DNA of 64,000 bases from the NCBI GenBank assembly GCA_963809245.1, contig CAWEIU010000001.1, forward strand, positions 1 through 64,000. Reading direction: 5' to 3'. This document shows positions 48,039-57,367 of the stretch, piece by piece. This DNA is from Roseiarcus sp963809245. GTDB lineage: Bacteria; Pseudomonadota; Alphaproteobacteria; Rhizobiales; Beijerinckiaceae. The translations under genes and the position numbers were made by a program. Below the pieces are notes generated by a model. It was not told the origin of the DNA. It did not search any database and worked only from the letters and a program-made list of their open reading frames with translations. The first letter of the stretch is position 1. Every line of letters starts with the position of its first letter.

Positions 48039-49079
48039 CTAAGGCATCTGCGCGCTCGGCGTCGAGCGAGCGATCGCCTTCTCCTCCTCCGTCATATCGG
48101 CTGGGATGTCGCCGAACAGGGGGGTGCTGAGGTAGCGCTCGGCGGTGTCGGGCAACATGCAGAGGATGGTCGCGCCGCGCCGCGCCTCCGCGGCGACCTT
48201 GAGCGCGCCGGCGAAGGTGGCGCCGGCGGACGTGCCGACAAAGATTCCCTCCTTTGCCGCGAGATCCCGCGCGCACTGCATCGCTTCCGCGCCGGAAATC
48301 GGCAAGACGCGGTCGATGTAGGGGAGGGCGTCCTCGGTGAGTTTCGGAATGAAGTCGGGCGTCCAGCCCTGGATGGGGTGCGGCTTGAAAGCCGGGTGCG
48401 GCGCCGCGGGCGAGCCGTCGGGCTTTCGCGCTTGTCCTTCGCCTGAGGCGAGCAATTGCGCATCCATGGGCTCGCAGACAATGATCTTCGTCTCCGGCCG
48501 TTCCTTCTCGAGCACTCTGGCGACGCCTTTGAGCGTGCCGCCGGTGCCGTAGCCCGTCACCCAATAGTCGAGCGCTTCGCCGGCGAAGTCGTCGAGAATC
48601 TCGCGCGCCGTCGTGCGCGAATGGATGTCCGGGTTGGCTTCGTTTTCAAACTGGCGCGTCATGAACCAGCCATGGGTCTCCGCCAGTTCGATCGTCTTCT
48701 TGATCATGCCGACCGCGCGTTCGGCGGCCGGCGTGATGACGACCTTGGCGCCGAGGAAGCGCATCAGCTTTCGCCGCTCGACACTGAAGGATTCGGCCAT
48801 CGTCAGCACCAGCGGGTAGCCCTTGGCGGCGCAGACCATCGCCAGACCGATGCCGGTGTTGCCGCTCGTCGCCTCGATCACGGTCTGTCCCGGCTTCAGC
48901 TCACCCGATTTCTCCGCCGCCTCGATGACGCCGAGCGCCAGCCGATCTTTCACCGAACCGAGCGGATTGAAAGCCTCGATCTTGACGTAGAGATTGACGC
49001 CGTCAGGCGCCAGCCGGTTGATCCTCACGACCGGCGTGCGGCCGACCGTCTCGAGGATGCTCTCAAATCGTCGGCCCAT
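48039..49079 (-). CDS. cysK: Cysteine synthase A (O-acetylserine sulfhydrylase)
   Basis: 346 residues. The PLP lysine lies in EAFNPLGSVKDRLALGVIEA (K in SVKDR). The substrate loop is VIEATSGNTGIGLAMVCAAK, and the PLP phosphate site is VTGYGTGGTLKGVARVLEKE. FVGTSAGATFAGALKVA is near the end. The enzyme makes cysteine from O-acetylserine and sulfide. It is a little longer than E. coli CysK because of a C-terminal tail (PLFGDIPADMTEEEKAIARS). The cysK2-type insert around GEGQARKPDGSPAAPHPAFK is typical of alphaproteobacteria. Confidence 0.94.
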   Translation of the reverse strand: MGRRFESILETVGRTPVVRINRLAPDGVNLYVKIEAFNPLGSVKDRLALGVIEAAEKSGELKPGQTVIEATSGNTGIGLAMVCAAKGYPLVLTMAESFSVERRKLMRFLGAKVVITPAAERAVGMIKKTIELAETHGWFMTRQFENEANPDIHSRTTAREILDDFAGEALDYWVTGYGTGGTLKGVARVLEKERPETKIIVCEPMDAQLLASGEGQARKPDGSPAAPHPAFKPHPIQGWTPDFIPKLTEDALPYIDRVLPISGAEAMQCARDLAAKEGIFVGTSAGATFAGALKVAAEARRGATILCMLPDTAERYLSTPLFGDIPADMTEEEKAIARSTPSAQMP

Positions 49080-49162
49080 GCTTCCCTCCCAGAAGTGCGC
49101 GGCGCGATTTGTAGGCTGGCGACAATCCCGCGCTCAAGAGCGCCAGCGAGGCGAACTTAACG

Positions 49163-52100
49163 TCATCTCAAGCCGGCGAGCAACTCGCAGGCTTCCTGGT
49201 AATCCCGCCCATTGCGATGCTCTGGGTAGTCGTCGACGACAGGTCGCAGCAGTTCGACGGCGCGAATGCGCTCGCCATCCTCGGCGAGCAGCCGGGCAAG
49301 ATCGCGGACGGCTCGCAGGCGATAGAGACGCGCGCCTTGTCCGTCCGCCGTCGCGATCGCCTCGGCGAATGTTTCGCGCACCTCGTCGCGACGATTTTGC
49401 TTGGCGAGGAGACAGCCGGTGAGGCGCTGCAATTCGGCGAGCGCGAAGACGTCGCCGTTCTTGCCGGCGACGTCGAGGCCATTCACCAGGGATTTCTCCG
49501 CCAATTCGAGATCGCTCACGGCCAAGGCGGCGCTCGCGGTAAGCGCACACCATGTCGGGACATGGAGCCCGGCGCCCGTCTTCGTCCACTCGACGATGCC
49601 GGTTTCCGCTTCGAGGGCGCCGTCGCGATCGCCGTCGACGAACGCCCGCGCGATCCCATGCAGGACCCGGGAGCCGGCGGACCAGAAGACAAAGCCGTAT
49701 TCGGAGCAAAAATCGACGTGTTCCTTGGCGAGCGCCAAGCACGCGCGATAATCGCAGCGCAACGCGAGCATATGGCCGACGATCTGGCGTGCGAACGCCA
49801 CGCCGAGCGGGAAGTTGCTTCGCCTCGCTAACGCCAACGCCGACTGCGTCGTCTCCAGCCCGAGATCCGCAAAGCCTTGCAGGCAAAGCACAAGACCCCG
49901 GTATTGAGTTGCGACGATCTGCGGCTCCTCGCCATGACGCTCGAAGCAAACTCCGATCGGCGATCCTGCCGACGCTGCGATGCATTCGTCGAACAAAGTC
50001 TGTGCCCTGGCGAACTCCGCCAGGTTCATCCGGGTCGAACCGAGCGCTCTCAGCGCAAGGCCGCTCTCTTCCGCGTTGGCGTCGGCCGTCGCGAGCGCGA
50101 GCAGCCGCTCCGCGAGCGCAAGTGCGCGGGCGAGGTCGCCGCGATCGTAGAAATAATGCCAAAGGCCGCGCGCGCTGGTAAAAATCGCATCGCGGTCGTT
50201 GAGGGATTCCGCCAGCGCGCCGGCGGCCTCGTAGTTGTGCTCGACTTCTCTCGACGCATAGCCGCGCGCGGCGAGGAGCGCAGGTCCAACGGCGAGGCGG
50301 AACGACAGCTCCCGCCTGTCGCGCGCTTCGCTTCTCGGCAGATCGGCGAGCAGCGCGAGGCCCTTCGAGTAGCTTTCGACCGCTTCGACATTGGCGAAGC
50401 GGCTCATCGCGCGCCGCCCGGCGCGATCCCACCATTCCACCGCCGGCTCCAACAGGCCGGCTTGCGTGAAATGATTGGCGATCAGCCCAGGCTGCTGCTC
50501 CGCCGTTTCGGGCAAGCGGTCGCGGATCGCCTCGGCGATGCGCTGATGCCATTGGTGGCGGCGGCTCTTCAGCAGGCTCGCATAGGCGGCGTCCTGCACG
50601 AGCGCGTGCTTGAAGACGTAGGTCGCCTCCGGCGGCCTGCCTCGCGCATGGATGAGTTCAGCCGCGGCGAGTTGGTCGAGCGCCTCCTCGAGCGGAGGGC
50701 CATCGAGCGGAGCCACGGCCTCGAGCAGACCGTAGGAAAACTCGCGTCCGATCACCGCGCCGATCTGCGCGATCTCCTTCACCGGGGCGAGGCGATCGAG
50801 CCGCGCCATCAGCGAGTCCTGCAAGGTCGACGGGATTGCCAGCGGGCTCATCGCCGAGGTCAGGACATAGGCGCCGTTCTCCTCCCGCAGCAGACCGGAT
50901 TCCAGCACCGTCTTGGTCAGTTCCTCGACAAACAGCGGCACCCCGTCGGTCTTGGCGACGATCTGCTCCAGGACCTCCGCAGGCATCGGCTTGCCGCCGG
51001 TGACGCCATCGATCATCGCCAGCGTTTGCCGCCGTGCGAAGCGGCTGAGCGAGAGCGAGGCGACATGCGCTTGGCCGAGCCAAGGGGCGCTGAATTCCGG
51101 TCGGAAGGTGATCACAAACAGCGCCCGCAGCCTTGGCGCGCGGTCGACGAGCCGGCTGAAAACGTCGAGCGAGGTCGGGTCGATCCAATGCAAGTCCTCG
51201 AGCAGCGCCAACACCGGCGCGTTTCTCGTCAGCCCTTCGAACAAAGCGAGCAGCGCGGCGATCGTTCGTTCCTTTTGCTCGGCTGGCGCCATTTCGAGTT
51301 TCGGATGTCGGCCCTCGAGCGGCGTTGAAAACAGCGCGGCGAGAAGCGGCGCGACGTCTTTCGGCGGCAGCCCCGAGCGCTCGACATGCGCCTCCAGTTT
51401 GTCGAGCCGCGCGGACGCCGGCTCGCAGTTCGAGAACCCCGCCGCCTGCCAGATCTGGCTCGATATCGGATAGAAGGCGTCGTTGACGTGATGCGGCGAG
51501 CATTGATAGCGCATTCGGATATGCGGCTCGTCGCCGATCCGCTCGCTGAGCGCCGCGAGGATGCGCGATTTGCCGATGCCGGCTTCGCCCGAGACGAGGG
51601 CGACTTGGCCTTCCCCTTCGCTCGCCTCGCGCCAGCGCTCCATCAGCAGCGCAATCTCGTGCTCGCGACCGATGAAATGGGTCATCGCATGAGATCGCGC
51701 CGCCTCGAAGCGGCTGACGTTCTCCGCTTCGCGCAGCGCCGCCCAAGCATGAACCGGCGCGTCGAAGCCCTTCAGAGCTTGCGGTCCGATGGGGGCGAGT
51801 TCGAAAGTCCCGCCCAGCAGGCGCCGCGTCGCCTCCGCGATCAGCACCTTTCCCGGCGCCGCCAGCGCCTGCAATCGCGCGGCGAGATTCGGCGTCTCGC
51901 CGACGACGGCCTGTTCCTGCGCCGAGCCTTGCCCGACGAGATTTCCGACCACGACGACGCCCGTCGCGATGCCGATGCGCACATTCAGGGCGTCCTCGGC
52001 GCGCGTCTCCATTCCAGGAATCGCGTCGGCGATGTCGAGGGCAGCGCGCACCGCCCGCTCGGCGTCGTCCTCGTGCGCGCGGGGAAAGCCGAAATAGGCG

Positions 52101-52507
52101 AGGAGGCCGTCGCCCATGAATTTCGCGACGAAGCCGTCGTAGCGCGCGACGATCTCGGAGCACTTGCCTTGAAAGGCGCCGATGATCTCGCGCATGTCCT
52201 CGGGATCGAGCCGCGTCGACATCGGCGTCGAGCCGACGAGGTCGCAGAACATGACGGTGAGTTGCCGGCGTTCGCCGGCGTCGGACGCCGTTGGCGCGGC
52301 GGCCGGCCGGCGCGACGCGGCGATCTTGCTCGCGCCGAGGCTCGCGATCGCCTTGAGCAGGCGCTTGCGATCGCCCAGCGGGACGCCGAGCTGAGCGAGA
52401 TCCGCCTCGGTCAACTCCGGTAGAATGTCCGCGTCAATTCTGTTTTCACGGAACGTCGCCTCGTATTGACCGAGGCCGAGGCCGCGCAGCCAAGCATCGA
52501 TATCCAT
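49163..52507 (-). CDS. SAM domain / class III cyclase / AAA-ATPase / TPR signalling protein
   Basis: 1114 residues. An N-terminal SAM domain (residues 1-60, MDIDAWLRGLGLGQYEATFR) comes first. The class III cyclase homology domain (81-260) has metal aspartates in FCDLVGST (D89) and KFMGDG (D133), with VVGETPNLAARLQ carrying the transition-state Asn and Arg. The usual Asp before TPN is Glu here. A P-loop ATPase (Walker A GEAGIGKS at 307-314) and AAA lid are followed by TPR-like helices to the end. The family is a cytoplasmic adenylate/guanylate cyclase fused to a STAND-like regulator. I chose the ATG at 52507 since it begins the SAM domain. Confidence 0.9.
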   Translation of the reverse strand: MDIDAWLRGLGLGQYEATFRENRIDADILPELTEADLAQLGVPLGDRKRLLKAIASLGASKIAASRRPAAAPTASDAGERRQLTVMFCDLVGSTPMSTRLDPEDMREIIGAFQGKCSEIVARYDGFVAKFMGDGLLAYFGFPRAHEDDAERAVRAALDIADAIPGMETRAEDALNVRIGIATGVVVVGNLVGQGSAQEQAVVGETPNLAARLQALAAPGKVLIAEATRRLLGGTFELAPIGPQALKGFDAPVHAWAALREAENVSRFEAARSHAMTHFIGREHEIALLMERWREASEGEGQVALVSGEAGIGKSRILAALSERIGDEPHIRMRYQCSPHHVNDAFYPISSQIWQAAGFSNCEPASARLDKLEAHVERSGLPPKDVAPLLAALFSTPLEGRHPKLEMAPAEQKERTIAALLALFEGLTRNAPVLALLEDLHWIDPTSLDVFSRLVDRAPRLRALFVITFRPEFSAPWLGQAHVASLSLSRFARRQTLAMIDGVTGGKPMPAEVLEQIVAKTDGVPLFVEELTKTVLESGLLREENGAYVLTSAMSPLAIPSTLQDSLMARLDRLAPVKEIAQIGAVIGREFSYGLLEAVAPLDGPPLEEALDQLAAAELIHARGRPPEATYVFKHALVQDAAYASLLKSRRHQWHQRIAEAIRDRLPETAEQQPGLIANHFTQAGLLEPAVEWWDRAGRRAMSRFANVEAVESYSKGLALLADLPRSEARDRRELSFRLAVGPALLAARGYASREVEHNYEAAGALAESLNDRDAIFTSARGLWHYFYDRGDLARALALAERLLALATADANAEESGLALRALGSTRMNLAEFARAQTLFDECIAASAGSPIGVCFERHGEEPQIVATQYRGLVLCLQGFADLGLETTQSALALARRSNFPLGVAFARQIVGHMLALRCDYRACLALAKEHVDFCSEYGFVFWSAGSRVLHGIARAFVDGDRDGALEAETGIVEWTKTGAGLHVPTWCALTASAALAVSDLELAEKSLVNGLDVAGKNGDVFALAELQRLTGCLLAKQNRRDEVRETFAEAIATADGQGARLYRLRAVRDLARLLAEDGERIRAVELLRPVVDDYPEHRNGRDYQEACELLAGLR

Positions 52508-52583
52508 GCTGGCGCTCCAAACAGGCTTCGGACATGATGATCCGACCGACCCCGAGTGTCCAGCGGGTCTCTCCGAGGCGCCC

Positions 52584-53003
52584 ATGACCGGCTTCATCGA
52601 TCCCACCAGGGAAATTTTCGCCGCGTTTCGCGTGAACAACAGGGCCGGCCCGATCGAGATGCTCAATCTCGTCAGACTGCGCGAGCAGGCGGTCTACCCT
52701 GACGGGCGGCGGGCGACCGGCGCGGAGGCCTATGCTGCCTATGGGCGCGAGAGCGCGCCGGTCTTCACGCGGCTCGGCGGCCGGGTAATCTGGCGCGGCC
52801 GCTTTGAAATGACGCTTATCGGTCCCGGCGACGAGCGCTGGGATCGCTGCTTTATCGCACAATATCCCTCGGTCGCCGCCCTCGTCGAAATGCTGCGCGA
52901 TCCGATCTATCGCGAAGCGGTCAAGCACCGGCAGGCGGCGGTCGAGGATTCCCGCCTGATCCGGCTCGCGGTCGCTCCGGCGGGCGAGAATTTCGCCGAG
53001 TGA
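52584..53003 (+). CDS. DUF1330 family protein
   Basis: 139 residues. VNNRAGPIEMLNLVRLREQA and YPDGRRATGAEAYAAYGRES, then GRVIWRGRFEMTLIGPGDER, match the DUF1330 dimeric alpha/beta barrel family. Function is unknown; many members are small cytoplasmic enzymes or ligand binders. The ATG at 52584 follows CCGAGG. It is divergent from the cyclase gene and convergent with the pcm-like gene. Confidence 0.85.
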   Translation: MTGFIDPTREIFAAFRVNNRAGPIEMLNLVRLREQAVYPDGRRATGAEAYAAYGRESAPVFTRLGGRVIWRGRFEMTLIGPGDERWDRCFIAQYPSVAALVEMLRDPIYREAVKHRQAAVEDSRLIRLAVAPAGENFAE

Positions 53004-53007
53004 AGGC

Positions 53008-53031
53008 GGCGCCTGTTCGCGAACAGGCGCC
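53008..53031. terminator. Perfect 24-bp palindrome between convergent genes
   Basis: GGCGCCTGTTCG pairs perfectly with CGAACAGGCGCC, with no loop. It lies five bases after the DUF1330 stop and nine before the pcm-like stop. It is most likely a bidirectional terminator, although a protein-binding site is possible. Confidence 0.65.
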
Positions 53032-53039
53032 TGCCCGCA

Positions 53040-53878
53040 TCAGGTCTGATGGCCGCCCGTGAAGGGCACGAACGGGATGATCGCCCCGCCGTAAATGTCC
53101 GAGCGCGTGACGGAGAGGCCGCCGTCGGCGGTTCGCGTCTTCACCGCCTTGATCACGTGCTGCGCGCCCGGCGGCCCGACGGGGATCACCATGATTCCGC
53201 CCGGCGTGAGCTGCTGCAGCAGGGGCGGGGGGATATGGTCGATCCCGCAAGTGACGATGATCTTGTCGAACGGCGCCGCGTCGGGCCAACCGTAGTAGCC
53301 GTCGGCGTTTTTGGTCTGGATCGCGCGATATTCGCCGTAGCCGCGCGCGATGAGCAAATCGTAGAGCGCGCGCGTTCGGCGCGCCAACGCTGGAATAATC
53401 TCGATCGACCACAGCCGGTCGGTCAAATAGCTCAGATACGCGGACTGGTAGCCAGAGCCGGTGCCGATTTCGAGCACCTTGTCGCCCCGTTTGATTCCAA
53501 GCGTATTCGTCATCCGCGCCACCGTATGAGGGCCGGTGATCGTGACGCCGAAGCCGATGTTCAGATGATGCCATTCGTAGGCGCGCCAGAGATTTTCGGC
53601 CGTGACGAATTCTTCGCGCGGCGTCATCAGGAAGGCGCGCTTGTCCGCCGCGTCCCAGACGTCCGCGTGCGCGACGAGTTGCAGATAGCGGTCCCACCGC
53701 TGGCCGAGAAAGCCGGCGTCCTCGCCCCGCTTCTCCCGCATCCAGGCGACGAAGGCGTCGCGCCCGGTCATCGGCGGCCAGAGGGCCCAGTCGAAGGCGG
53801 TGGACACGGCGGCCGAAGTCGGCGTCGCCAGGGCGAGTCCGGCGAGGCGGCTCCGAGAAGAAAGTCGCGACGGTTCAT
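53040..53878 (-). CDS. Protein-L-isoaspartate O-methyltransferase-like protein, Tat-exported, one frameshift
   Basis: About 280 residues after correction. A Tat signal (MNRRDFLLGAAS) lies in one frame and continues RLAGLALATPTSAAVSTAFD in the next; the shift is near 53848. The catalytic part reads NIGFGVTITGPHTVARMTNT, then KVLEIGTGSGYQSAYLSYLT (SAM motif I) and IIVTCGIDHIPPPLLQQLTP. It repairs isoaspartyl residues in classical PIMT. A Tat-signal form suggests a periplasmic version. GPHTVARM replaces the common SQPYIVA(L)M substrate motif, so the enzyme may act differently. Confidence 0.82.
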
Positions 53879-53970
53879 GAACCGACCCCGCTGTTGCGCC
53901 TTGGCGAAGTGTGCGCGGGAAATAGGGCGGATGGCAAGCGCGCCGGGAGCGACGAGCCACGACTTTGAGC

Positions 53971-54001
53971 TTGACTCGTCCTCGCTATACACGACTATAC
54001 A
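53971..54001 (+). promoter_or_regulatory. Candidate promoter of the methyltransferase operon
   Basis: TTGACT (53971-53976) and CTATAC (53995-54000) are 18 bases apart. A direct repeat of CTATACACGA / CTATACAGC surrounds the -10 region. The start codon is 82 bases downstream. This is a pattern match only. Confidence 0.4.
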
Positions 54002-54081
54002 GCTTACGGAGTTTAGACGCCACATTTGCGCCACAAGCCTTCGCTGCTACCCTAGCGTCGCCTCGAGGTGGAGAATTGCAA

Positions 54082-54867
54082 GTGAGCGCTGACATCGGGG
54101 CCGCCCATCGGCTCGATTTTCCTAAGCCCGGCCATGCCTACGGCGTCGATCCGCGGCGCAGCGAGTACTACAGTCTGCGCCAGGCCCGCTACGACGCGCT
54201 GGCGGACGACATCGACGCCTGGGCGGGCGAGGCTGCCGTTGAGGGGCGTAAGCTGAAGATTATCGATGTCGGCTGCACCTCGGGCATCCTGCTGCGGCAC
54301 CTGGAACCGCGGCCGAATTTCGACAACATCGAAATTTGCGCCACCGACATCAAGCGGGAGCCGCTCTACCGGCCCGAACGCTATGCCTCGTACGTGATGG
54401 ACGACCTGATGGCGGGCAACCCTGCGACGCCCTCGGACGCCTTCGACGTCGTCGTCTGCGAACAGGTTCTCGAGCACTTGCCGCGGATCGAGCAGGCCAT
54501 TGCGGCGCTCGAACGCATGGCCAAGCCCGGCGGCAAGGTCTGCATCGGCGTGCCGATCTTCGTTTCACCGGCGCCGATCGTCCGCAACGCCTGGATCGGC
54601 TTCTCGCTCAATTGGCGCCCTGAGAAGCAATGGTCCCACATTCAGACCTTCTCGCGTGGCTCGTTCCTGCGCGCGCTGCGCCGCAATTCCAGGCTCAAGC
54701 TCCTCAGAACGCGCGGGTTCCGCCTCTTCTCGGGCGGTCTGCTGCGCCCGCTCGAAAATCATCGCTGGTGGTGGAAGCTCAATTGCACGGTCGGCGCCGC
54801 CGTGCCCTGGGCTTGCGTCGAAGTCCAGGCGATTCTCGAGAAGCCGCCCGCGACCAGCCCCCGATAG
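54082..54867 (+). CDS. Class I SAM-dependent methyltransferase
   Basis: 261 residues from a GTG with GGTGGAG upstream. Motif I is KLKIIDVGCTSGILLRHLEP, with FDVVVCEQVLEHLPRIEQAI and LERMAKPGGKVCIGVPIFVS after it. The C-terminal part is basic and aromatic (FSLNWRPEKQWSHIQTFSRG). The fold is that of Methyltransf_11/25 enzymes acting on small molecules or lipids; no substrate can be assigned. It seems to head a three-gene row with the desaturase-like gene (58 bp) and the allophanate hydrolase gene. Confidence 0.85.
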   Translation: MSADIGAAHRLDFPKPGHAYGVDPRRSEYYSLRQARYDALADDIDAWAGEAAVEGRKLKIIDVGCTSGILLRHLEPRPNFDNIEICATDIKREPLYRPERYASYVMDDLMAGNPATPSDAFDVVVCEQVLEHLPRIEQAIAALERMAKPGGKVCIGVPIFVSPAPIVRNAWIGFSLNWRPEKQWSHIQTFSRGSFLRALRRNSRLKLLRTRGFRLFSGGLLRPLENHRWWWKLNCTVGAAVPWACVEVQAILEKPPATSPR

Positions 54868-54925
54868 CCCCGCGCGTCCGGCCGCGCTAGGATCACGCCG
54901 CTTCGAGCGCAGGGGAGGGCGTGAG

Positions 54926-55517
54926 ATGGCGTTGACCTTTTTTCGTCATGGCGCGGTCGCCGCGTTGACGCTCGCCGTCTTGGCGATATTGGCCGCCTGG
55001 GTCGGCGGCACGGTTAAGCTGTCGCTCAGCGAGATCGTTCTCGGCGCGCTGCTGTTTTACGGCAGCGAATATCTGATGCATCGCTTCGCTTTCCACGCCA
55101 AGCCGGCGCCGTGGGCCTTCGTGCGCAAGCTGCAACATCGACTGCACTACGACCATCACGTGGAGCCGAGTTCGGCTCGATCTGCTGTTTCTGCCGCTGT
55201 GGTTCCTTGCGCCGAACCTTCTCGTCACGGCGGGGCTGGTCGCCCTCGTCCTCGGCGGCGCGGCCGTGGCGTCGGTGATGCTCGGCGTTATGCTGGCGAT
55301 CCTGCACTACGAATGGGTGCATTACGTCGCCCACATTCCCTATCAGCCACGAACCGCCTTCGGCCGGTGGATCAAGCACTATCACCTGCGCCATCACTTC
55401 ATCAGCGAGAAGCACTGGTTCGGCGTGAGCAATCCTTCGCTCGACGTCGCGTTCGGCACCTACGCCAACGCGAACGAGGTCGAGAGGAGCGCGACGACGC
55501 GCAAGCTCCATCCCTGA
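54926..55517 (+). CDS. Sterol desaturase / fatty acid hydroxylase-like protein, one frameshift
   Basis: The ATG at 54926 follows GGGGAGGG. The first frame gives MALTFFRHGAVAALTLAVLA, a membrane helix, and the histidine motifs YLMHRFAFHAKPA and LQHRLHYDHHVEP. One extra T near 55175 shifts the frame. Correction gives RLDLLFLPLWFLAPNLLVTA, then ILHYEWVHYVAHIPYQPRTA, IKHYHLRHHFISEKHWFGVS and NPSLDVAFGT. All the di-iron histidines are therefore present in a protein of about 197 residues. The substrate is unknown. It lies nine bases before the allophanate hydrolase gene. Confidence 0.82.
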
Positions 55518-55526
55518 TGGACGCGC

Positions 55527-57356
55527 ATGATTCTTGCACGCATTTTGGCCGACCCGGCGCAGGGGCAAGCGGAGACTCCTTTGAGCGAAACGATTTCGGA
55601 AATTCTGGCCCGCCACGCCCGCGGGGGCAGCGTCGTCGAGACCATCGAGGCGACTTACGCGCGGATCGAGGCGCGCGCCGACCCCGCTTTGTTCATCGCG
55701 CTGCGGCCCAAGGCGGAAGCGCTTGCGGCGGCCGCCGCGTTGGACGCCGCGGGCCCGGCGGGCAAGCCGCTGTTCGGCGTCCCGTTCGCGGTCAAGGACA
55801 ATATCGACGTCGCCGGCCTGCCGACCACCGCCGCCTGTCCCGCCTTCGCCTACCAGCCCGCCCAATCGAGCTTCGTCGTCGAGCGGCTCGAGCGCGCGGG
55901 CGCGATCGTTGTCGGCAAGACGAACCTCGACCAGTTCGCCACCGGCCTCGTCGGCGTGCGTTCCCCCTATGGGACGCCGCGTAACGCGCTGCGCGACGAT
56001 CTGATCCCCGGCGGCTCGAGCTCGGGCTCGGCGGCGGCGGTCGGGGCGGGGATCGTGCCGTTCTCGCTGGGCACCGACACCGCGGGATCCGGCCGCGTGC
56101 CGGCGGCGCTCAACGGCATCGTCGGGCTGAAGCCGACGCTCGGCCTGCTCTCGGCGAGCGGGGTCGTGCCGGCCTGCCGCACGCTCGACACGATTTCGAT
56201 CTTCGCGGCAAACGTCGCCGACGCCTTCGCAGCGTTCGAAATCGCCGCCGGTTTCGACCCCGTCGACCCCTACGCGAGAGCCTTGCCCGCGCCGCGCCTC
56301 GCCTCCCCGCCGCCGCGCTTCAAAGTCGGCGTTCCGGCGCCGGGACAGCGCTTGTTCTTCGGCGACGCGGAGGCGGAGCGCGCCTATCAGGCCGATCTCA
56401 GCAAGCTCGCCGAACTCGGCGCGGAGATCGTCGAATTCGACATCGAGCCGTTCTACGCCGCCGCGCGCCTGCTCTACGAGGGTCCCTGGGTCGCCGAACG
56501 CTACGCAGCGACCAGGAGCGTGATCGAGAGCGATCCCGACGCGATGCATCCGGTGACGCGAAAGATCATCGAGGGCGCGCGCCGCTTCGACGCCGTTGCC
56601 TGCTTCGAGGCGGCCTATCGTCTGCAGGCGCTGCGGCGGGCGACGAGCGCGGCCTGGAGCGGTTTCGACGTGATGGCCGTGCCGACGATGCCGCGCTTCT
56701 ACACTTGCGCCGAGGTCGAGGCCGATCCGTTCCAGACCAATTCGAACCTCGGGACCTACACCAATTTCGTCAATCTGCTCGATCTCTCCGCCATCGCCGC
56801 CCCCTCGGGCATGCGGCGGGGCGGCCTGCCGTCGAGCGTCACGCTGATCGGGCCAGCGGGCGCCGACGGGCTGCTGGCGGGAATCGCCGCGCGGATCCAC
56901 GCCGCCTCAGGCGCGACGGGACGTTTGCCGCCTCCGCCGCCAGAGGCTGCGCCGCGCGAAGAGGGAATCGAAATCGCCGTGGTCGGCGCGCATCTCTCCG
57001 GCCTGCCGCTGAACGGCGAGTTGAAGGCGCTCGGCGCGCGCTTCGTGCGCGAGGCGCGCACCAGGGCCGATTACCGGCTCTACGCGCTGCCGAATACAAG
57101 CCCGCCGAAGCCCGGACTGTTGCGCGTCGGGAGCGGTGAAGGCGCGGCGATCGCGGTCGAAATCTGGTCGCTCTCGCCAGAGGCGTTCGGCCGTTTTGTC
57201 GCGGCGATTCCCGCGCCGCTCGGAATTGGGACGCTGGCCTTCGCGGACGGGACGAGCGCCAAGGGGTTCCTCGTCGAGGCGGAGGCGATCAAGGCCGCCG
57301 AGGACGTCTCCCGCTTCGGCGGCTGGCGGGCGTATCTGGCGCAGCGGCGCGACTGA
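55527..57356 (+). CDS. atzF: Allophanate hydrolase
   Basis: 609 residues. The N-terminal amidase-signature domain (about 20-460) has Lys90 (GVPFAVKDN), the Ser-rich loop GGSSSGSAAAVGAG (162-175) and nucleophile Ser188 in GTDTAGSGRVPAALNG. The C-terminal AtzF domain (about 475-609) has VGAHLSGLPLNGELKALGAR and LGIGTLAFADGTSAKGFLVE. It splits allophanate (urea-1-carboxylate) to ammonia and CO2, normally after urea carboxylase. No urea carboxylase is in this window. The start is uncertain; the ATG at 55527 adds about 20 residues before the domain. It is convergent with the MFS gene. Confidence 0.93.
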   Translation: MILARILADPAQGQAETPLSETISEILARHARGGSVVETIEATYARIEARADPALFIALRPKAEALAAAAALDAAGPAGKPLFGVPFAVKDNIDVAGLPTTAACPAFAYQPAQSSFVVERLERAGAIVVGKTNLDQFATGLVGVRSPYGTPRNALRDDLIPGGSSSGSAAAVGAGIVPFSLGTDTAGSGRVPAALNGIVGLKPTLGLLSASGVVPACRTLDTISIFAANVADAFAAFEIAAGFDPVDPYARALPAPRLASPPPRFKVGVPAPGQRLFFGDAEAERAYQADLSKLAELGAEIVEFDIEPFYAAARLLYEGPWVAERYAATRSVIESDPDAMHPVTRKIIEGARRFDAVACFEAAYRLQALRRATSAAWSGFDVMAVPTMPRFYTCAEVEADPFQTNSNLGTYTNFVNLLDLSAIAAPSGMRRGGLPSSVTLIGPAGADGLLAGIAARIHAASGATGRLPPPPPEAAPREEGIEIAVVGAHLSGLPLNGELKALGARFVREARTRADYRLYALPNTSPPKPGLLRVGSGEGAAIAVEIWSLSPEAFGRFVAAIPAPLGIGTLAFADGTSAKGFLVEAEAIKAAEDVSRFGGWRAYLAQRRD

Positions 57357-57367
57357 CCGTCGACCTG

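Noticed and set aside
55026..56900. A 624-codon open frame antisense to the desaturase-like gene and atzF
   Set aside because: It is a shadow of atzF with biased composition; the sense genes have full catalytic motifs.
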